Shown piece by piece: positions 23,937 to 27,399 of a DNA stretch of 27,399 nt. Source of the stretch: JAUZPB01 sp037140715. Lineage in GTDB: Bacteria > Bacteroidota > Ignavibacteria > Ignavibacteriales > SURF-24. Positions within the stretch are counted from its first letter, which is position 1. Every line of letters begins with the position of its first letter. The DNA is taken from contig JBAXDX010000033.1 of NCBI GenBank assembly GCA_037140715.1, positions 1 to 27,399 of the forward strand. Reading direction: 5' to 3'. Below the pieces are notes generated by a model. It made no database searches. It worked only from the letters and a program-made list of their open reading frames with translations, and was not told where the DNA came from. The position numbers were made by a program, and so were the translations under genes.

Positions 23937-25753
23937 CTGAAAATAAGAATTATGGAACTGAATTTAGAAAACGGGTTTTCTTCTATATCCTGACCGGATT
24001 CTTTTGCATACTGCTCTCCCAGCTCTTCCGTACTCAAATTATCGAACATGAAATTTTTGATGAAAAATCCGCCGATAATAGTATTAAAGGAATTGTTCAA
24101 ACACCGTTGCGCGGAGTTTTCTATGACCGTAATTATAAACTGCTTGTCAATAACAAGCCTTCTTATACTGTACTCGTCAGTCCTTCAACTTATCAAAAAA
24201 GGTTAAATCCAATAATTGAAACAGTACTTGGTGTCAGTGCCGGATATATTGACGAGGTTCTTGCAAATAATATCCAGTACTCAAAATATATTCCGGTTAG
24301 AATTCAAAGAGATGTTACCTTTCCTGCAATAGCCTGGATTGAAGAGAACAAAGAAGAACTTCCCGGCGTAAGTTATATGGTTGAAATGGAAAGAGCTTAC
24401 CCTGATAGCATATCTGCTTCCCATATGTTTGGATATACTAAGGAAATCTCCAGAAAGCAGATGGATGAAGAAAAGGGTTATTACGATATGGGCGATTTTG
24501 TCGGCAATAACGGAATCGAGCACACTTATGAAAAATATTTAAGAGGTACAAAGGGTGTAAGATATATTCTCGTTGATTCCCGTCGCAGGGAGAATGGACG
24601 TTTTAAGGAAGGCAAAAATGATAAGGAATCTATAAAGGGCAGCGACCTTGTTCTGTCTGTCGATGAGGATGCCCAGAAAGTTGCTGAAAAAGGCTTTAAG
24701 AATTTTGTTGGAGCACTTGTCGCCATTGAACCTAAAACAGGCGAGGTACTTGCTTTTGTCAGCTCTCCAACTTATGATCTTAATAATTTTACCGTGGTTA
24801 CGCCCAGAGAAATCTGGAAAAAAATGAATGTCGATCCCAATAAGCCACTTATTAACCGCGCGACTCTGTCTGTTTATCCCCCCGGCTCGACTTTTAAACC
24901 CCTTTGTGCGATTGCAGGACTTGAAGAAGGTGTTATTAACGAAAATACGGTAATCAATTGTCCCGGCGGGTTTTATTTTGGCAGATTCTTTAAGTGCCAT
25001 GGCGGTGTGCATGGCGGGTTAACCGTTGAGCATGCAATTGAAAAATCATGCAATACATTTTTTTATTCTCTGATTCTTAGAGTCGGGCTTGATAAATGGG
25101 CTGATTATGCCGGCAGATTTGGTTTCGGAAAGAAAACCGGTATTGATATTACTGAGGAGAACAGGGGAATCCTTCCCTCGACACAGTGGTATGATAAGCA
25201 TTATGGTGTAAATAAATGGACTCAGGGTTATGTTGTCAGTCTTGGTATCGGGCAGGGAGAACTAAGCGTTACCCCTGTTCAGCTTGCTCATTATGTTGCC
25301 ATGATTGCTAATAATGGCAAATCCCGACGCCCGCACATTGTCAAAGGCTACCTTGATAATGATAAAAAGATGGTGCCTTTCACATTTGAGGAAACTGATG
25401 CTCATATAAGCCGGAAAACTATGGATATTGTAAAGCGTGGCATGTTTCTCGTTGTTAACGGCGCGGGCACAGCCAGTGGTGCGAAAATACCAGGTATTAA
25501 TGTGGCTGGTAAGACTGGCACAGCACAGAATTCTCACGGGGAAGATCATGCCTGGTTTATAGGATTCGCACCTTTTGAAGACCCCAAAATAGCAGTAGCT
25601 GTGCTTGTTGAAAATGCAGGATTTGGAGCTACATGGGCTATGCCTATCGCTAAAAGTGTCATAGAAGCTTATTTAAATAAACCAGTTAAAGCACCTGTAC
25701 AAAAAGATATTAAAAATGGAGGAAAAATAATTGCTGCATCGCTCAAGAATTGA
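23933..25753 (+). CDS. mrdA: Penicillin-binding protein 2 (elongation-specific transpeptidase)
   Basis: PBP2 cross-links peptidoglycan during rod elongation, working with RodA. The 606-residue product has an N-terminal membrane helix (about 15-35), a pedestal domain (VQTPLRGVFYDRNYKLL, about 50-65), and the transpeptidase domain with SxxK Ser319-Lys322 (PGSTFKP), SxN Ser372-Cys-Asn374 and KTG Lys527 (AGKTGTAQ). All active-site motifs are intact. The ATG overlaps the mreD stop (ATGA). The 3' end doubles as the ribosome binding region of rodA: GGAGG lies within the Lys-Asn-Gly-Gly-Lys codons near the C-terminus. Confidence 0.96.
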   Translation: MTENKNYGTEFRKRVFFYILTGFFCILLSQLFRTQIIEHEIFDEKSADNSIKGIVQTPLRGVFYDRNYKLLVNNKPSYTVLVSPSTYQKRLNPIIETVLGVSAGYIDEVLANNIQYSKYIPVRIQRDVTFPAIAWIEENKEELPGVSYMVEMERAYPDSISASHMFGYTKEISRKQMDEEKGYYDMGDFVGNNGIEHTYEKYLRGTKGVRYILVDSRRRENGRFKEGKNDKESIKGSDLVLSVDEDAQKVAEKGFKNFVGALVAIEPKTGEVLAFVSSPTYDLNNFTVVTPREIWKKMNVDPNKPLINRATLSVYPPGSTFKPLCAIAGLEEGVINENTVINCPGGFYFGRFFKCHGGVHGGLTVEHAIEKSCNTFFYSLILRVGLDKWADYAGRFGFGKKTGIDITEENRGILPSTQWYDKHYGVNKWTQGYVVSLGIGQGELSVTPVQLAHYVAMIANNGKSRRPHIVKGYLDNDKKMVPFTFEETDAHISRKTMDIVKRGMFLVVNGAGTASGAKIPGINVAGKTGTAQNSHGEDHAWFIGFAPFEDPKIAVAVLVENAGFGATWAMPIAKSVIEAYLNKPVKAPVQKDIKNGGKIIAASLKN

Positions 25754-26978
25754 TTATCAGTTAGAAGACAGATTTGATCTGATATTATTCTTTTCTGCAT
25801 TTTTTCTGGTTGTCATCGGATTACTGGCAATTTATAGTGCTACTTTGCATCATCCATACGCGCAGGGTAATTTTCAGAAACAGGCAATCTTTTTCACACT
25901 TGCACTGGGTGTATTCTTTATTACTTATTTCATCAACCCTGGAATGTTTAGTTATCTGCCTGTTCCAACGTACTCCCTTGCAATTCTCCTTCTGATTGCT
26001 GTGATTTTTATCGGCAAAAAGGTCTATGGACAACGGTGCTGGCTGGAATTAGGATCTTTAAGCTTTCAGCCCTCAGAATTAGCCAAAATTGGCACTATTT
26101 TCTTCATGTCATATTTCTTAAGCAAAGAACATACGGATATAAATTCAATCAGGGATATTGTTGCGGCTCTGATGATCGGACTTATACCCGTTGCTCTTAT
26201 ACTGCTTGAACCTGATATGGGTTCTGCCCTTATATTTTTTGCAATTATGCTTGCGCTTTTATTTTGGAAAGGTCTCGATATCTTTAGTATTTTTGTTGTT
26301 ATGGCTCCCGGTCTTGTTATTTTTGCATCGATGTTTGGTGTTGCCCCATTTGCCGCGGCCCTTGTACTTATTTTACTTATATTGATTTATTTCAGGCGAA
26401 ATTTATTTTTAAGTGCTTCCATATTTGTCTTAAATCTTGGAGCCGGTTTCATTTTTGACTCAATTTATAAAATTCTAAGCCCGCATCAGAAAAAACTAAT
26501 AGAAACATTCATTGATCCAAACGCCGATCCCCTGGGTTCCGGTTATAATGCTATTCAGGCTAAGGTTGCTATTGGTTCGGGCGGTTTATTTGGCAAGGGT
26601 TTCCTTAATGGCAACCAGACTCAGCTCAGGTTTATCCCGGAACAATGGACCGATTTTATTTTTTGTGTCATTGGTGAAGAATTTGGTTTTATCGGCGCTC
26701 TGATTACAGTATGCCTGTTTCTTGCTCTTTTTCTCAGACTTCTTAAAATTGCTTCTTTTACTAAGGAGAAAAATGAGTTTACCAGTCTTGTCGTAATCGG
26801 CATTTTAGCTACTCAGTTTGCCCATTTTGCCATAAATATCAGTATGACTATTGGACTTATGCCGGTTATCGGTATTCCGCTACCGTTAATGAGCTATGGT
26901 GGCAGTTCACTTTTAATTAATATGTTTATGCTTGGCATAGCTGCCAATGTTTATAAAAACCGCAAACAGCACGCTTAA
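25731..26978 (+). CDS. rodA: Peptidoglycan glycosyltransferase RodA (SEDS family)
   Basis: RodA polymerises lipid II into glycan strands during elongation. The 415-residue product has about ten hydrophobic helices and the SEDS signatures GQRCWLELGSLSFQPSELAK (about 100-119), GSGGLFGKGFLNGNQTQLRF and PEQWTDFIFCVIGEEFGF, ending with MPVIGIPLPLMSYGGSS. The start is TTG 25731, directed by a strong GGAGG 8 nt upstream, inside the last codons of mrdA (23-nt overlap). It is the last gene of the run, and no terminator of standard form was found directly after it. Confidence 0.95.
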   Translation: MLHRSRIDYQLEDRFDLILFFSAFFLVVIGLLAIYSATLHHPYAQGNFQKQAIFFTLALGVFFITYFINPGMFSYLPVPTYSLAILLLIAVIFIGKKVYGQRCWLELGSLSFQPSELAKIGTIFFMSYFLSKEHTDINSIRDIVAALMIGLIPVALILLEPDMGSALIFFAIMLALLFWKGLDIFSIFVVMAPGLVIFASMFGVAPFAAALVLILLILIYFRRNLFLSASIFVLNLGAGFIFDSIYKILSPHQKKLIETFIDPNADPLGSGYNAIQAKVAIGSGGLFGKGFLNGNQTQLRFIPEQWTDFIFCVIGEEFGFIGALITVCLFLALFLRLLKIASFTKEKNEFTSLVVIGILATQFAHFAINISMTIGLMPVIGIPLPLMSYGGSSLLINMFMLGIAANVYKNRKQHA

Positions 26979-27215
26979 ATCAAAAAAATGTCAACATCTG
27001 TTTATCAGGTAACGCCTATGTGATTCATTGGGGTTAAACCCATGAGACAGAAACAGAATATTTCTAAAAATAATGTGGCGGGAGTAATTTTTATTTATAA
27101 AAACTTGGCGCAACGTTTACCAGGCAAGCCTCCTGAAGCGACAAATCCGGGTAGGTAGCCTCTGGTGTAATTTTATCTGTTTTCAAAACCTCAAAAAATG
27201 ACGGGGAGTCCGGAA
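26979..27215. other. Spacer between rodA and element copy 3
   Basis: No gene or typical terminator is visible. A weak TGGG/CCCA hairpin lies near 27029-27042, and CCAGGCAAGCC with later GGTAGCCTCTGG (about 27119-27165) can pair partly. This stretch is richer in G and C than the usual spacers here but does not obviously match the other copies of the element. Confidence 0.4.
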
Positions 27216-27399
27216 CTTAAAGCTTCAGCCTTCCCGTTTCTGCTATGCCGGCTTAAATCTTATCTGTTAAAACTCCAGGAAATATACTAAAAAATTGAAA
27301 TCGACACTAAAAGAGTCGGCGTTGACTCTTTTAGTGTCGGCGTTGACTCTTTTAGTGTCGGCGTTGACTCTTTTAGTGTCGGCGCCGACTCTTTTAGTG
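27216..27399 (+). repeat. Dispersed intergenic element, copy 3 (cut by window end)
   Basis: From CTTAAAGCTTCAG (27216) it matches copy 1 through CTGTTAAAA, GAAATATACT and AAAATTGA into the core. The core has one arm GACACTAAAAGAGTC (27303-27317) followed by inverse arms at 27324, 27345, 27366 and 27387 (last one truncated), with spacers GGCGTT three times and GGCGCC once. It continues past the window. Confidence 0.85.

Overview
The window looks like part of a chromosome from a Bacteroidota/Chlorobi-group bacterium, most likely an Ignavibacteria-type organism. Three things point there. The surface protein at 1943-4822 ends in a FlgD-like, type IX secretion (T9SS) style C-terminal module. purH lies directly upstream of mreB. 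The DNA is AT-rich with many long AT-rich intergenic spacers. The assignment is an inference from content, not a database result.

Layout. Bases 1-484 are a degenerate 21-bp tandem repeat array cut by the window edge, followed by a tRNA-Ser(CGA) on the minus strand and about 870 gene-free bases with several hairpins. A 959-residue secreted protein with repeated Ig/FnIII-like modules follows and ends at a strong terminator. From 4976 to 14147 every convincing gene except one 41-codon ORF is on the minus strand: two membrane histidine kinases (one LytS-like with PAS, one with a c-type-heme Tll0287-like sensor domain), an ABC ATPase / YdcF-like / nusB / MFS transporter cluster, and ferritin. From 14369 to 26978 everything is on the plus strand: a nitrilase-family omega-amidase, pyrG with an overlapping TPR protein, and a tight seven-gene run purN-purH-mreB-mreC-mreD-mrdA-rodA. 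That run joins the end of purine synthesis to the rod-shape (elongasome) machinery.

The least ordinary content is in the spacers. A dispersed intergenic element occurs three times (9233-9693 plus, 15175-15691 minus, 27216 to the window end plus). It is built around a 21-bp periodic core in which a 15-nt arm (GACACTAAAAGAGTC) alternates with its reverse complement, separated by 6-nt spacers. Flanks are shared between copies. At least two hairpins show paired, compensating changes between copies or within a core, so symmetry has been kept while sequence diverged. A second kind of short hairpin related to TTAATCATACTCAT is also scattered through the spacers. The element family is the best candidate here for an undescribed system (structured RNA, protein-binding palindrome array, or non-autonomous mobile repeat). 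The ordinary genes are standard housekeeping and sensing functions.
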